Positions 1 to 13,200 of a stretch of 64,000 bases of DNA are shown here, in pieces. Position 1 is the stretch's first letter, and every line of letters begins with the position of its first letter. A program made the position numbers and the translations under genes. Source of the stretch: Phoenix dactylifera (lineage: Eukaryota; Streptophyta; Magnoliopsida; Arecales; Arecaceae); the NCBI RefSeq assembly GCF_009389715.1, contig NC_052394.1, positions 22,694,899 to 22,758,898 on the forward strand, written 5' to 3'. The notes under the pieces were generated by a model. That model was given only the letters and a program-made list of their open reading frames with translations, was not told where the DNA came from and did no database searches.

Positions 1-1181
1 TGATAACGATAATGCCTCTGAGGTAGTCCGTTCCTCTTGCTTTTATTTTTGTTTTTGAATAAAACAATAACCAGAACAAGTATAATTTTATAGTGGTGCT
101 ACAGCAATGCGAGGATCGGAAGTTGGCAGGATGTGGGTGGTCATTTGTGATATCTGAAATTGTGTGGAATTGTCTTTAAAAAATTTCCTTTGTTAAGCTG
201 AATAGGCAATGCAGTTTCTCACGACTATCGAACTTTCATCTTGAGCTTTCAGGGAAACAGTTATAGTGACAAAAATTAGTATCCTCATGCTTAGATTCTG
301 TTGTTAGACTTAGATCCCTATCTATCCAATTGCTTTTCAAGTTGGACAAGATATGCTCATTATTATGCTTTTAACCAAAATTTGTTAGAATGCTTTAATA
401 ACCTCGTTAGTGCTTTTCTCAATGCAAACCTTTCCATATTAGCTTGTTCGGTACATGACTCATTTGGCTATCCTAAGTATGCCGGTAAAACATTTAGTCC
501 TTAGTATGAAGCATGATACTGATGGACGGATGGCTAATTCATGGTATGATAGTAAAATTATTTAATTTTGTTAAGCAGCGGCATACCACATCCTGGTTGC
601 TTCCCATTAATGTTCTTCGGTTTTGTCCAATGCCATGGCCTGGATAGTGATTAGAAGTTGAGAATGCAAACTGATATGACTCCTAGAAGAAATTTTGTTT
701 TTCGCAAGTTTGTTCATTGCTCTCCTGGTCATGATAAGGAGACAAATTAAAAGGGATTCGTGAGGAGTGCGTCTGAGTTGATTAATTGGGACAATGTATC
801 TTGCAGGCTAGTGACATGGAGCTTTGCTGCATCTGCTTCGACCAAATCTGCGCCATCGAGGTCCAAGACTGCAGGCACCGGATGTGTGCCCATTGTACAT
901 TAGCTCTTTGCTGCCACAGCAAACCCAATCCTGCAACCTTGTGTTCACCTGCTCCCCTCTGCCCCTTCTGCCGCAGCAGCATAGCCCAATTGGAGGTTGC
1001 GACAACCAGGGCAAGGGAGGAGGGGGACAAGGACAGTGTCTCAAAGCCATGCAAGTCAAGGAAGTCTCAGAACTCGAGCAGCGAAGGAAGCAGCAGCTTC
1101 AAAGGCTTGTCTTCAGCTATGGGCTCGCTTGGAAAGATGGGCAACCATGGGTTAGGAAGGATAGCTGATGTTGTGATATGA
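1..1181 (+). CDS. XBAT32/XBOS32-like RING E3 ubiquitin ligase, 3' end only
   Basis: Two exons are visible: the last codons of one exon at 1-22, reading DNDNASE, followed by a GT donor at 23, and the final exon at 807-1181 after a TTGCAG acceptor. The last exon begins ASDMELCC and carries a C3HC4-type RING finger (CCICFDQICAIEVQDC, then RMCAHC, then CPFC), followed by a Ser-rich tail with SSFKGLSS and GSLGKMG. XBAT-family E3 ligases join N-terminal ankyrin repeats to a C-terminal RING, and XBAT32 controls lateral-root growth by targeting ethylene-biosynthesis enzymes. The RING and the SSFKGLSS tail match my memory of XBAT32 better than XBAT31 or XBAT34/35. The ankyrin exons lie before the window. 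The protein ends GRIADVVI, unlike the conserved terminus I recall for the family, so the stop at 1179-1181 may reflect a diverged C-terminus. Confidence 0.85.
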
Positions 1182-4100
1182 TGGAGAAGCCTTAGAGGCC
1201 TTTGGCACTCATCAAGTAGATTATCAATGCCAAGGGATCGCCCTATCAAATTATAGAGGATTTCATTCCTTGTTTATACTTTGGCATTATTATATGCGCA
1301 AGAGGGGAAATCAAATAAGCAGTCTTCTTGCAGCTTTCGAGGTCGGTATTGTATGTTGCTGTGAAGCTCAAGGCCTAGTTCTTTTTGTGTAGAAATATAT
1401 ACGTCCCCGGAATAAAATTGTGATGTATAATATGCAAGGAAGGCTGCCCCTTCATGCGGGGACTCATAGTCTTCTGTGTAAGCTTTAGCTATTTTGTTTG
1501 AACCATCTAAAGAGAGTGAAAGGGTGTGCCATTTCATGATTCGAAGTGCACAAAGGACTTGTTGGATTTTGTTTCTCATGTGGCTTCCTAAATAATTGAG
1601 CACGGCGATGGGCTCCATCTCTGAGAAGTCCTTTTAATGCTTGCATGGCCCTTGTCTCATCTGGGTGACCTGGTCCAGGAATTTCAGATATCCCTTGTAG
1701 ATTGTTTGTCGGAACGTAGGCAAACAAGTGAAGAGGAGAATAATATCTCAGCTTTTTTTTACTACTACTTACTAAATTTTTTCTGCCAGCTGCTCTATTA
1801 GTTCCTCATCAGAAATTTTCTGACTTTGTCCTTCCGAGCTAATCTCTTTTATTAAAAAAAATCAAAGAAGTTTGAAAAATAAAAAAAAAGTAAAAATTTT
1901 TTTAAAAGGCGTCTTAATGTAATTGGCTCTGTCCAACGTACCATTCACCTACCAAGTAACCCATCCTTGTCCCACCTAAGTATTATCTTCTTGTGTGATC
2001 TAATTGTGTATCAAGAATGAGAGACAGAGACACAGAGAATTAGTGCCAAGTGCCAACAGTCAACAAACGAGCCGGAGAGCTCCAGGTCTTTGTGTTACTG
2101 TCTCTCAATTTATCTAAACATGAATTTGCCAAATCTAGAAGGTGTGATGAGTTTTTTTAAAAAAAAATATTCTGATCGATGATTCCTTCCTAATATAGAT
2201 TCTTGTATTTCTTTCGTGCCAATTTATCGAGTGAGAGTCATAAGAAGGTCTGATCTTCTTGCATCTCCAGGATTAAAATTGGCATTAGGCCCCTCCTGCA
2301 CCCCTTACACATGGTGCATGAAAACTAAAACCTATTTTGCGTGCATTGTGGATATCCATGTAGTGTATAATCCTAAGTATAAATTACTCTACTATATACG
2401 TATGGCAAAATAATTTCTTTCGTAGTAAAGGGAAATAAGAGCAAATTAATATAATTTACTTTTGAGTTAACATATTCCAGCTCTAAATATAGTCATAACG
2501 ATTAATGATGATCTGTCGAGTTGCGTGTGATAGAGCTGTAATGAAGCGTTCCGTAAAACAAAAAACAAAAACAACACCGCTTCTACGAAAGAAAGTTTCA
2601 TCCAGTGGGTCATTTATGAGCTACGTGACAGGTAAAGAATGGTGGCTGGACGAGTGTGGCATAATATCATTAATGAGTAGGTACGAAACTCAAACTTAAT
2701 CTAAAGAAATATCTAGGCTCAAAAGTCAAAGCCGAGCATTGGGCTAGACATAGAGGAAGATGGAGTAAGATCGTGTTTGGGATCGCTGTTGAAAGAAGAC
2801 AGATGAATAAGCTGACAGGCTAATGCTGCTATGCCCCGAAGTGCAGCACCGCGCCGAGTCTGATATGAAACTTGAGAAAAATGATCGAGAGGTGGCTTTT
2901 AGATAAAAATTTTTCGATGCTTAATTCGGATAAAATTTAAAAAAATAAAAAAAATTAAGAGAGTGACATCTATCTTTTTTTTTGTACCTTAAAAATTTTA
3001 TATACGTAGAAGAAAAAATACTGATATGCACCGTTAGAACTGTGCAATCATGGACGAGCAGCTGGACTTTTTCTTTATCCGTTGCTTAGGATAGTTAAAG
3101 CTCTTTCTTTTTAGGCACATCAAGATCGGAAGCCTTCCTTATGCGCCGGTTTGATTGGTTGCAATATTTAATTTTGGGCATAGATCGTGCCAAACTATAA
3201 CCGATTATATAGATTATTCAAAAATTTAATTAGCCGTTGATTTCATGAGATATATATTGTGGTCTGGTCAGTAGAACGGTAAATTCGAACTATATTAAAA
3301 CTATTTAATGTTTGATAGTTATACTTCTAAAATTATGTGTAACCTCAGCATTAATTTGGCGGCCAAATTAAAAATATTTTAAAATAAAAAATATCAATAT
3401 AAAAAATATTGTACATCATTTTTCATTTTTTTAACTCCTTGAATTATTAAGAATGTTATTATAAGATATTCTTACCATACAACATATTTTATATTAAATA
3501 AAATAGTATAACATTATAATAAATTAATGATCGTAGTATTGTTGTAATAATAGAATAATATAATATAATATACCATAACATAATATAAAATTGTACAATA
3601 TAGTTTAATAAACTAAAATCATATAATACAAAAAATAATATATGTTATTAGTCAATAATTATACTATAATTATAATTAATATATTATCATTATAATATAA
3701 TCAATTAAATATTATAAAAAATGAAGGTATTTAGGTCATAAAAAATAGCTACTTAATGGGCTTTATATAGCGTTTTTCAAAAAAAATTTTAAATTAAAGC
3801 TTTTACCAACTAGAAAATTTCAAATTTATGGGAAGATTAGAAATTTTTTTTAAAATTTTATCAAACAATTGTAAACACTTTTTAAGGCTCCATAAGAAGT
3901 GCTTTTGGCCTCTTCGCCGGCAATCTCAAATGCGATCTAGGTAAATATGCCCGATCGTACAGTCGGTCAAAATGACAAGAATATGTCTACAAAATGAAAC
4001 CTAACTATGCGACTGATGCTAAAATAAGTATATACCATAAGAACTCAGTTTGGATAAGGTGTTGATGTTGATGTTTTTGACACCAATTCAGAAAGTGCAA

Positions 4101-4346
4101 AATAAATATCGAAAAATCATGATTTCTGGGATTGGATGGACGAGCGTGGATCCTTGGATCCTGTCGTGCCGGGAACGGCCGATGGCCGTCCGTCCGGCTT
4201 TCTTATTTCACGTCAACCCGGACGGGACCTCTCCAGGTCGGGCCCCCGTCACCCCATTAACCTCCCGGCGGGATGGAGAGGGGGTCACCGTTGCTTATCC
4301 TCACCGACCCTCACCATATCAAGATACGAGAGAGGGCGGGAATAGA

Positions 4347-4389
<43 letters not shown>

Positions 4390-4462
4390 CTGTCTCTGTC
4401 TCTGTAGCTTATTTTACACGCTTCGTGTCATCGTGTGGGAGGGAACGGAAGAGGGATAGTGG
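1182..4462. other. 3' UTR then AT-rich intergenic DNA
   Basis: The first few hundred bases are probably the 3' UTR of the RING ligase gene. The rest is intergenic. From about 3340 to 3720 it is almost pure A/T with many short ATA runs. No convincing gene, RNA or complete transposon is seen. A minus-strand open frame at 1274-1618 is discussed among the rejected items. Confidence 0.6.
4348..4385. repeat. (CT)n microsatellite in leader of the SelH-like gene
   Basis: An uninterrupted CT dinucleotide run lies about 80 bp upstream of the start codon of the next gene. CT-rich tracts are common in plant 5' UTRs and core promoters (Y patches); a regulatory role here is inference. Confidence 0.8.
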
Positions 4463-7400
4463 ATGGTGATGGCGCCGAAGAGGAAGGAGAGGAGGAGCGC
4501 GGCACCGGCACCCACCTTGTCGCCGAGGAAGACTAGGAGCGCCACCGCCGGAAAGCGGGTCGCTCCGCCGCCGGCCCCGGCGAGGTCGCCGGCCAAGAAG
4601 AAGGCTAAGCTTGCGGCGGGGAAGCGAAAGAACGAGGTCTCCGACGGAGAGAAGGGAAAGGGCAGTCGTTTGAAGGGAAAGGGAAGGGTCTCTAGCGATG
4701 AAGCACCGGTTGTTCCTCCGCTATCAGCCACCGCCGAAGCCGATGGTGGGTCCTCCAAGACCATCATCGTCGAGGCCTGGTCAGTATTTCCCTTTACCGA
4801 GAAAAAAAGGGTTCTTTTTGTTTTTTTCAAATTGTTGATTTTGTTATGAGTTAGGGCTTTTTACTTCTTTTGTTTCTTTAATGAACTCGCGAAATTTCTG
4901 GTCCTCTTTTGTGCTCCTAAACCCTAAAAGGTCGTCTTTTGATTTTTGAATCTTTTAGGAGCTCTGGTATTTCTTCTTGAAATCTAGCACGCATTCTTCT
5001 TGGTGATTTCTATGTCATATTTTTGGGGCAATTGTAGGCCTCGTAGAGTCTTGGAATAGGTATTCCTCTTGTTATGATTCCGGGTTCCTGTGACCTTTTG
5101 CAAAGTCTTCAGAAAAACCAGAATAAAAATCATATCTTTGTTTTCTTAAAAAGAAAACAGAAAAGGAAGAGCTGTACCTTTCTGCTTCAAAATAGCTAAT
5201 GCGTGCATTTGAAAAAATATATATTTGATGCATGCTTTAATATTGGAAATTGTTTTTTAAAAAATGATATGTAAATAAAAATCCTATACACCAGAAATAG
5301 GCTGCAACGAGCTTCGCAGGTCTGCTTAAATTCCTTTTTTTTTCTTGCAAGTTTTCTTAACTCTTTCGACCCTCAAAGAAAGACCAAATTTCTCACCTTA
5401 TTTCTTAAACATGAGGGTGCCATTTCGATTAATTTTTAGGTACTTCTCATCAGCTTTCTCCAGTGTCCCAACTGTAACCCAGTACTTGCATGATTTGCTC
5501 CATGTCTGTATTTCCACCTAAACATCTATTGCAGTTGCATCCTAACCATTGTTAAAATTTTAACTCCAGCACCATTTTTGGTTCCAATTGCTTTCTTCTT
5601 TGTATTTCTGTTCTTATGTAAATGAAGTGTGATGAGATTACAATTTATGAATATGCTTGCAGCCTATTAGATGAGATTGACCTGTTGGTTTGATAAATCT
5701 TAATGAAGACAATAAACGAAATGAAACGGCTGCACAACATAATTCATGTGGTACCTTTTTATGGATGTTGAGGAAGAGATGATGGATTATTTATTATTGA
5801 CTAGAAGAGATTGCATTTAATAAGTGGGCAGTAATACCAATATCTAGCTTCAGTAGTTAGTAATTCCCCAAAGTATAATGCACAGTAATGAAAGAAGTTG
5901 TTTTTGGATTGCTTTGGATGAAAGAAAAAGGGTGCCAAATAAATGTTTAGGATACTGATAGTAGCTTCCAAACTTCTCTGATTGGAGTGCTGGAGTTGTG
6001 AGAAACTTAAAAGCAGCTAATGATGCTTTTTCCTATGCATAGTTGTTGTGACATAATTTTTCCAGAAAAATACTTTTCTTTGGTTTATACATTATTGAGC
6101 ATTTCCTGCTACTATTCTTGTACCTGGACCCTACCACACCCTTCCATCATAGCCAACACCCCCCCACCACCACCACAACACACACACACAACACTCCTCT
6201 CTTTCTGTTCTCTCTCCCAATCCACTATGTTTCACAGTTGGGAACGGTGAAACAATCAAAAACTTTTTTTTTTATATATAAAAAATCTTGGTTAAAACTT
6301 GTGAAACTTACCTATTTGCACTTACTTTGATTTGGTGTGCTTCAGCAAGCAATGCACTTCATTCAAGACCAGGGCCAACATGGTGAAGGAAGGTTTGGAA
6401 AAAGCTGTTCCTGGTATTTCTGTTTCAGTTAATCCTGAGAAGGTATGGTTTGCTTCGAGATGGAACCTTTTTTCTGAAATACTTCATAAGATGAATTTGG
6501 TTCTTGTTATGATATCTTATTGTGGAAGTTTGACCACTAGCTTAGTATTGCTGGTCGGTGTCTGATACTGCATTTCTTGAACTCGATTTTGGCCCTTATT
6601 ATCAAGAAAGGGAATCAAATTAATGCTTTTCTGATTTCATCCGCCTTCTCTCTTAAATCGATATTATGGCCTATCATTTGATTTTGAAAGTATTATCTAC
6701 ATGAATTGAATCTTCTTTATCTGGTTGACTCTGGCTTGAGCAGTCAGCTGCAAACTGATCTTTAAAATATTGGAATTAAACTACAAATAGTATAGATGTA
6801 CCCAAGGGAGCATTCAAGTGTGTGAGGGAGATGGTCCTTAATCTAATATCCAGGTGAGTTCATAGAAAAATAATCCAGGATTGGTCCTAAAATGTTGGTA
6901 AATTTATTACTCAAATCTATGGAATTCTGGCAAAGTGAATTTATATGCTACACTTGAGATGTTACAGGTTAAAAAATTGGTTGGACCAAAATTTTGTAAA
7001 TTTTGCATCCGAACAAAGCATGTGCAAGGAAAGTTTAATGATGTTGACTTTGAATGGTAGCCGACTAGTGTATATCTATCAACATATATCATTTTGACTG
7101 GTGGTGCTTTTATACAGTCCTCTTGCCTTGGTTGGTTTATCTTACCTGCCAAGTGTTGAAGCATTTATGCATGAGGCCATTATGGACAATCTTCATCTGT
7201 TTTCCTAGCATAGGAAAGAAGCAGAAATGATCAGTTATTTCTTGAAAATACAACTATTTTATTGTTTGGGCATCAAAAGAGCCATTTTTATGTGAGAAGC
7301 AGCCTGAATGTCCAATTCTCCACTATATTCCCTATTGGGTTATAAACACCGGATCCTAGTAGATACACCTTAACAGACATTTTCCAGGTAATATGGAAGA

Positions 7401-10107
7401 TAAAAACATTACAAATAATATAAGTTGCAACATTGACATTGGATTGTAGGCTTGAGCCCACAATCACATGAAAATTCAATGAGGTGAATCTGCAGACAAT
7501 TGTGAGGCAGTGTAAAGGGGGTTAAGGAGATGTTTGGCTTCCACCTGAAAATTCAATGAGGTGAATCTGCAGACAATTGTGAGGCAGCGTAAAGGGGGTT
7601 AAGGAGATGTTTGGCTTCTGTTATGTGCTCATAATACAGTTAGACATGTTGAGCTGAACACTGCTTTAATGGTATACTGCTTTATACTTTGCCCTGTGCA
7701 ACTGTTTTTGGATTGCTATTTAAGTCTCTCATTTTTGAAGCATCTTTTTTTCGTTTCCTTTTGTGTATCGAGTTAATATACATTTCAAACTAAAGTGGTT
7801 ATTGATAGACAAGCACTTAATATGACCTTTCATGATTGCATGAATCCTGTACAGACTGCATTTAGCACCTAAGAAATCCACATTAGGGATGAACGACCAC
7901 ATGCCTAGATGATGGGCCCCCTCACTGGGACAGGATGCTGGCCAAAGTATTTAGTCTGTAGAAGTGCTTGTTTAACATCACTTCATCCTAACTGATGTAT
8001 TCTAAAAGAAGGAAAGTGCCATGTCTACTATGCCTGAGATGACCCAAGAAAAGTGCCAGGGTGGGCATCTCTCGATTATTTTAGAGACTTGTCTTAGATT
8101 GTTTTTCTTATTATTTTGCATGTTTGGCCTTAACAACACTGATTGTTCATGACTCCATCTTCTAGTTTGCTAATAAATTAGTTTTGCCTCTTTAGTTACC
8201 CATATAGAGATGGTTTTCTATTTTGCAGCCACGACGAGGATGCTTTGAGATACGCAAGGAAAGCGGTGAAGTTTTTGTCTCATTACTGGTAAGCCTCAAA
8301 CATAGACTTGTATCAACATTTTAGCTATTGAGTTTCTTCTTATCAGTCAAATTTCCATTGCTAATCCTTTTTATATTTAGCGGCACCTGTGCATATGTCA
8401 TGCTGTAGGCTACCTTAACTTCTTTTGCATGAATCTGCTGCTTATACAACTATATTTTAGTTATTGTAATTTCTACCCTAATTTGTCGACTTGATGTTTC
8501 CACTTGTATTAGTGTCACAATTTGAGATGTGATTTTGCCTAAACTTGAGTAATAAACAAAGCAAATAAATTCTTGGCCAAAAAAGTGATTTCCTGAATAG
8601 CTGTCCCTTTTTTTTTTGCCCTGGGGAGGTGGGAGGGTGCCACTCAAAAAACTATTAGAGACTGGCTCTTGTTTCCTCCTCATCCTCTCTCTCTCTCTTC
8701 CAGGTTGTCTCAAAACTCAAGTACTGTCTTTTGTTTTTGGTTTTTTCTATTGTTAGAACAATGCAATCTCATTCCATACCTCATCCACCTCCTGCCATGT
8801 CCCATGGTAACTGCTCTCCTTGCTAGACTGATATCACATCCGCCCAATTTGACCCCAAGTTTGCACAAGAGCCCCATTTACTTGTCTTCAGGTGAAAACC
8901 TTCTTTTCGCCCCCTTGTTTGTTCCAGTTATGGTATCTATTCAGAACACTCTTGCATTATTTTTGATATGTTAAATCTTATTGGAATATTTTGAGTAAGC
9001 GCTAAACTGCTTCTCAAGTTTTACTTTGCAGTGACAAGGCTTATTCTTGGCATTCTGTACTAAAATACCATAAAGACCAGATTTTTTTTTGTTTGTTCCT
9101 TTTTTTTTTTTGGTTGATGCATTTGAATTTGCTTGTATTACACTCTCTTTTTTTATCATTTTTACTTTCTTTCTTTTGTGTGCTGCACTAGTGTTACTTA
9201 GCGGTCAGTTAATTAAAACAATCGTTTGAGCAATTACCATGGTTGTATACATATATTGATGCCCTCCGCTGCACTGCAAGTTCACTATAATTCAGTGAAG
9301 CAATGTCACACATTCAACCTGGTAGTACTTATTGCAAGGTTTTAATGATGCCAATATCTTGAGATAACAAACCTCCTACGAGACTTCTCCTTACCTTTAT
9401 ATCAAAAATAAAGATCATTTTTACCTAGTTTACCTAGGACTAAGTATATCTAGGATTAAATATTGACTAATGTATGACCATTACTTGACCATTATATCGG
9501 AAATAACAATTAATAGAAGGAAATAATGTTATATGCTCAAGCTACTATTGATCAGAGAAGAAAATTATTGTTTTCGCAGTTGGCTTGGTAATTTAAATTT
9601 CAAAAATACTATTTTATTCAGATGAACAAAGAATTTATCAAATAATGGATGCTATTTGGATATAATGAATCTTACAATAGAATAATGGCTGAGGGGTTTG
9701 TGATAACAGCCCTCATTTTAATCCTTCCAATGTTGCTAACAAGTAGTTAAGAAGTGTTTATTACTAAAATGTGAAATTTAAATCTCGTAATATGTTATGC
9801 TAATTTGTGACAACTGACAAGATAAGGTCATGACTAAGGTCATCCTCCATTAAGTAACAAAAATGCCCTGCTCAGCTACAATGATGGGGGGGTGAGACTG
9901 TAGGGATGCCCATAACCTTATCTTTTATGTTTTTTAGTACTTAATTACCAAATTCAGGCAATACTAATAATTGGAAGTGTCTTTTTACGTATCAATATTT
10001 GCCCTAATTATTTTATTTTCATGCAGAATATGCCCCGTCCATTCACACCGATGAAAAAGCTTGATATGGAGAAAGTTATTGAGGATATCGTTGAGAAGAT
10101 TACTTGA
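4463..10107 (+). CDS. Selenoprotein H-like (Rdx family) redox protein
   Basis: Exons 4463-4779, 6346-6442, 8229-8288 and 10027-10107 join in frame to 184 residues, every junction having GT/AG. The N-terminal ~100 residues are Lys/Arg/Pro-rich (PKRKERR, PAKKKAKLAAGKRK) and look like a nuclear targeting, DNA-binding tail. The Rdx-type thioredoxin-like domain follows: strand IIVEAC, CKQC redox motif at residues 106-109 spanning the exon 1/2 junction, then KTRANMVKEGLE, VNPEKPRRGCFEIRKESGEVFVSLL and NMPRPFTPMKKLDMEKVI. Animal selenoprotein H has CxxU in a nuclear/nucleolar redox protein; the plant form uses Cys. ATGs occur at 4463 and 4469; the second gives MAPKRK, the start I would expect in homologues, so the protein may be 182 residues. 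The gene is complete and looks functional. Confidence 0.88.
7465..7618. repeat. 77-bp tandem duplication in intron 2
   Basis: Two adjacent copies of a ~77 bp segment (about 7465-7541 and 7542-7618) differ at only a couple of positions, so the duplication is recent. It lies inside the second intron of the SelH-like gene and does not touch an exon. Confidence 0.85.
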
Positions 10108-12071
10108 CTGGAGATGTCATCTGTTGCCAGGAAGATGGACACTCCTTTTAGCATGCTGGAAGTTTTACCTTTTGTCTGTTAGATTTGCTACTGTTTTGGT
10201 GATCAAGCGTGTAAATTGAAGGAACTTGCTTCTGGGGCACAGCTACTTCAGATTGTTCTTATTGCAGAAAGAGCTTAGATTCAAGATTGGCTTGCGTGAG
10301 TATCATGTACGCGCTTAAATTATTTTCAAATATCGAAGTTAGTGTTCTTCATGATGGGATGCTCTGATCAAAATCTGTTTTGTAAAGGCATCATTTTGGT
10401 ATAAGCATCTGGTCTATTATACAGTTCTTTGTTGCGAGAGAGGACAGGGCTGTTGCATGGAAATGGATATATGCTTCTATCGTAGTCTTGCCAACAGAGT
10501 TGGCATTTATCCATCTTCTCATGCCTCAAAGGAAGACTTGATTGTTTTAGATTAGGACAGCGAGTATGTTCGGGCCATATGCTTATAGCTTTGGAAATAT
10601 TGATATGCTATTATGATTGGTCTCATACCTGGGGTTGTTTGAGGAAACAAAAGGTGCTGCCGGTATGCGACGGAAACTGAGATGTTCATCTTGGTGGTCG
10701 ATGGACTGAGATGAACTGAGATGGGTTTTCAGGCCTGAGAAGGTAGTGGAATTTTGGTAGATTGAGATCCGAGATCAGGAGTTTGAAATTTCTTGTACGA
10801 TGGTAAATTTAGATTGACAAATATTTGAAGATATAAATTGAGATTTTACCAGCTAGAGTATCGGTTCAAGGAAGTTGAAAAAAGATTGGAGAGTGTTGGT
10901 TGAAAGTTGGAGAATTGAGATAATAGAGACCGAGATTTTCTATGTGGGGGATCTATCAAGTTCGAAAAAGATTTCAGGGTGCAACCATGGCATTTGACAC
11001 CATAGCGCCACCATGTATTGCATTCATGCACAATGGCATGGAGCCTTATTTGGCTGCCTTGGATAAATTGGTGATCCATTTGTATCCTTCTATCTGAATA
11101 TCCTAATTGCACCTCAAAATGGCTGTTGTAGAGATCTCTATTTCCTAATTTACCTCACGTATGCATGCTTATGTCTCTTCTGCACACCACTCTGCATTCT
11201 ACCTAATGTTACTTTGCCTATGTTAGACATTAAAAGGAACAGGTTGTGGCTAAATCTTTATGATTCACGAGAGTGAGCTGAGTTTGGGAGTTCTGAACGA
11301 TTGAAGAAAACATCTTTAATCTACATAAATATTCATCAAATTAGGTATAGAAAGTGCAAGCAAACAAGCATGACCTATTTTAGAAAAACTTTCTTGAAAT
11401 CTAGCTTTAATTTATTGACCAGTCAGACCTCAAGGTGCCTCACCTCCATCATGGTGAAGTTTAATCTAGAAGTCTTGGTTGCATCTCTCACCAACTTGGG
11501 TAAGCAAACTTCTTGAGTTTGCCTTCTCCTCTGGTCTCTGGACAATGTATTAGCTAGGGAGTTCAGTTATTTGCTCACCAGCAGCCATGCAGATGATTTC
11601 CATTAATCATCAGTAGCATGTAACTAAACAAATTGGGACCCTTTTGCAGTACCTGTTCTGCGACGAATCGCGGAGGATTCAAATTGAATGAATCTAATAT
11701 CGTTCATTTCTTCAATTCTTCTCCAAACTAAGAGATGAATGAGATAAATATATAGTTTAGCTGTTTTGTAGGTTGGCTTGTTTGGCCACCCAGAAGTAGG
11801 TATCAGTTTTAACTTGGTTCCTCATAAGGGCATGAATTAGATCCTCCAGTCCATACAAACAACCTTGTATTTAACTTGCCAAACTGATGCTTGGGGCCTT
11901 TATGCGGCTGGGTTAGCTCTCCTACTTCCGACCGGAAGCCATGACTCCCATGAGACCACCGAGAGCGATCGGAATAATTACTAGAGAGATGGGTCTCTGC
12001 CTCCCTTTCTCTGGTCTTCTTCTTCCTCCCTCTTTGGCCGCAATGGATTTGGATCCGGACCCTTGGGCGCG
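10108..12071. other. 3' UTR and intergenic DNA
   Basis: This spans the 3' UTR of the SelH-like gene and the upstream region of the ECR pseudogene. No further gene is supported. Short open frames here have no recognisable domain. Confidence 0.55.
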
Positions 12072-13060
12072 ATGAAGGTGACCGTCGTCTCACGGAGCGG
12101 CAGACAAGTTATCAAGGGCATGATCGAGCTCAAGGATTCGGTGTGCCCCTAGCTTTTGCTCTCTTTGTTTTGAAGAAAAGTTTCGACTTTATGAACCTTT
12201 GCGGCGTTTCCATCTGCCTTAGATCCGCCAAAGTTCGGGTTTTTATTATTTTATGTTAGTCTGCAAAGTGGGTTGGTTCATTTCGCTTGTTGAAATTACG
12301 CCATGGATCTGAAATTTATTGGTAGATGAGTGCGATAAAAATCTTATTTTGGAGCTGTCGCAATGCGTTTCTTGATGAGTTTAGAGGCTAAAAATTGTTC
12401 TTTGATGTGTTTGCAGGCCACAGTGAGCGATCTACAGGATGCCATTCATGCTCGAAGTAAGTGATGGGAAGGATTTCTGACTGCTCTCTCTGTGAATTGT
12501 ATTATATAATTATGATTGAGATTGAAGCTGTTATTTTCGTTCGTGATTTGTTTGTAATTAATCTTGTTTTTGTTGATCATGTGAAGCTTTGTTTATTTAT
12601 TTATTTTTTATTTTTCTGTTTATGTTCTGTGGCTTTTGTTTTCTCTAGAGAGCTGAAGGCTCTTGAAGAACAGGGATCATCCTTATTTTGTTAAAATTTA
12701 GTGAATGACATGAAATGTGTGAGAAAGTTGATGGAATTATGTCTTGGCCTGGACAGAAGAGATCATCAAAAGGGCATGGGAATTGGTGTAGAAAAGGTTT
12801 GTCCAAAGCAGCTTCCTCTCATGGACTGTGTGGCGTTCGTATTTGAAACTTGACCTGATATTTGAAGCACTCTTGAAACAATGCTCAATTTTCTTGTTCA
12901 AATTGTTTCTGATGTTGCAAACCCACCATGCTATATGCAGATTTAGATCACAAGATAGGAATGCTTGTTGGTATGAATGTTTTGTGGTTGTTCATGTAGA
13001 CATAAGTTATATTTCATATTTATTACTAATTAACTTATTGTGAAGATTTATTACTTGTGA

Positions 13061-13200
13061 ACTGGGTCTTGCCCTAGTGGTCACTCCCCTTTGCTTAACA
13101 ACATCAGGTTCTAGGTTCAATTCTTGGGTGATGCATCCCCAAAAACCTGGGACTGGGTAAAAGAATAGCAATTCTTTTGTCCAAATATTATCGGAATTAT
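13061..13200 (+). mobile_element. tRNA-derived SINE candidate
   Basis: A box A-like motif (TTGCCCTAGTGG, 13069-13080) and a box B-like motif (GGTTCAATTCT, 13114-13124) are about 35 bp apart, the arrangement of an internal pol III promoter in tRNA-derived SINEs. It lies in intron 2 of the ECR pseudogene. The 3' end and target-site duplication are not clear. Confidence 0.4.

Noticed and set aside
1274-1618. Minus-strand open frame of 114 codons opposite the RING-ligase 3' UTR
   Set aside because: No domain is recognised, a second frame overlaps it on the same strand, and it lies where a 3' UTR is expected. Kept as a chance frame unless antisense RNA is found.
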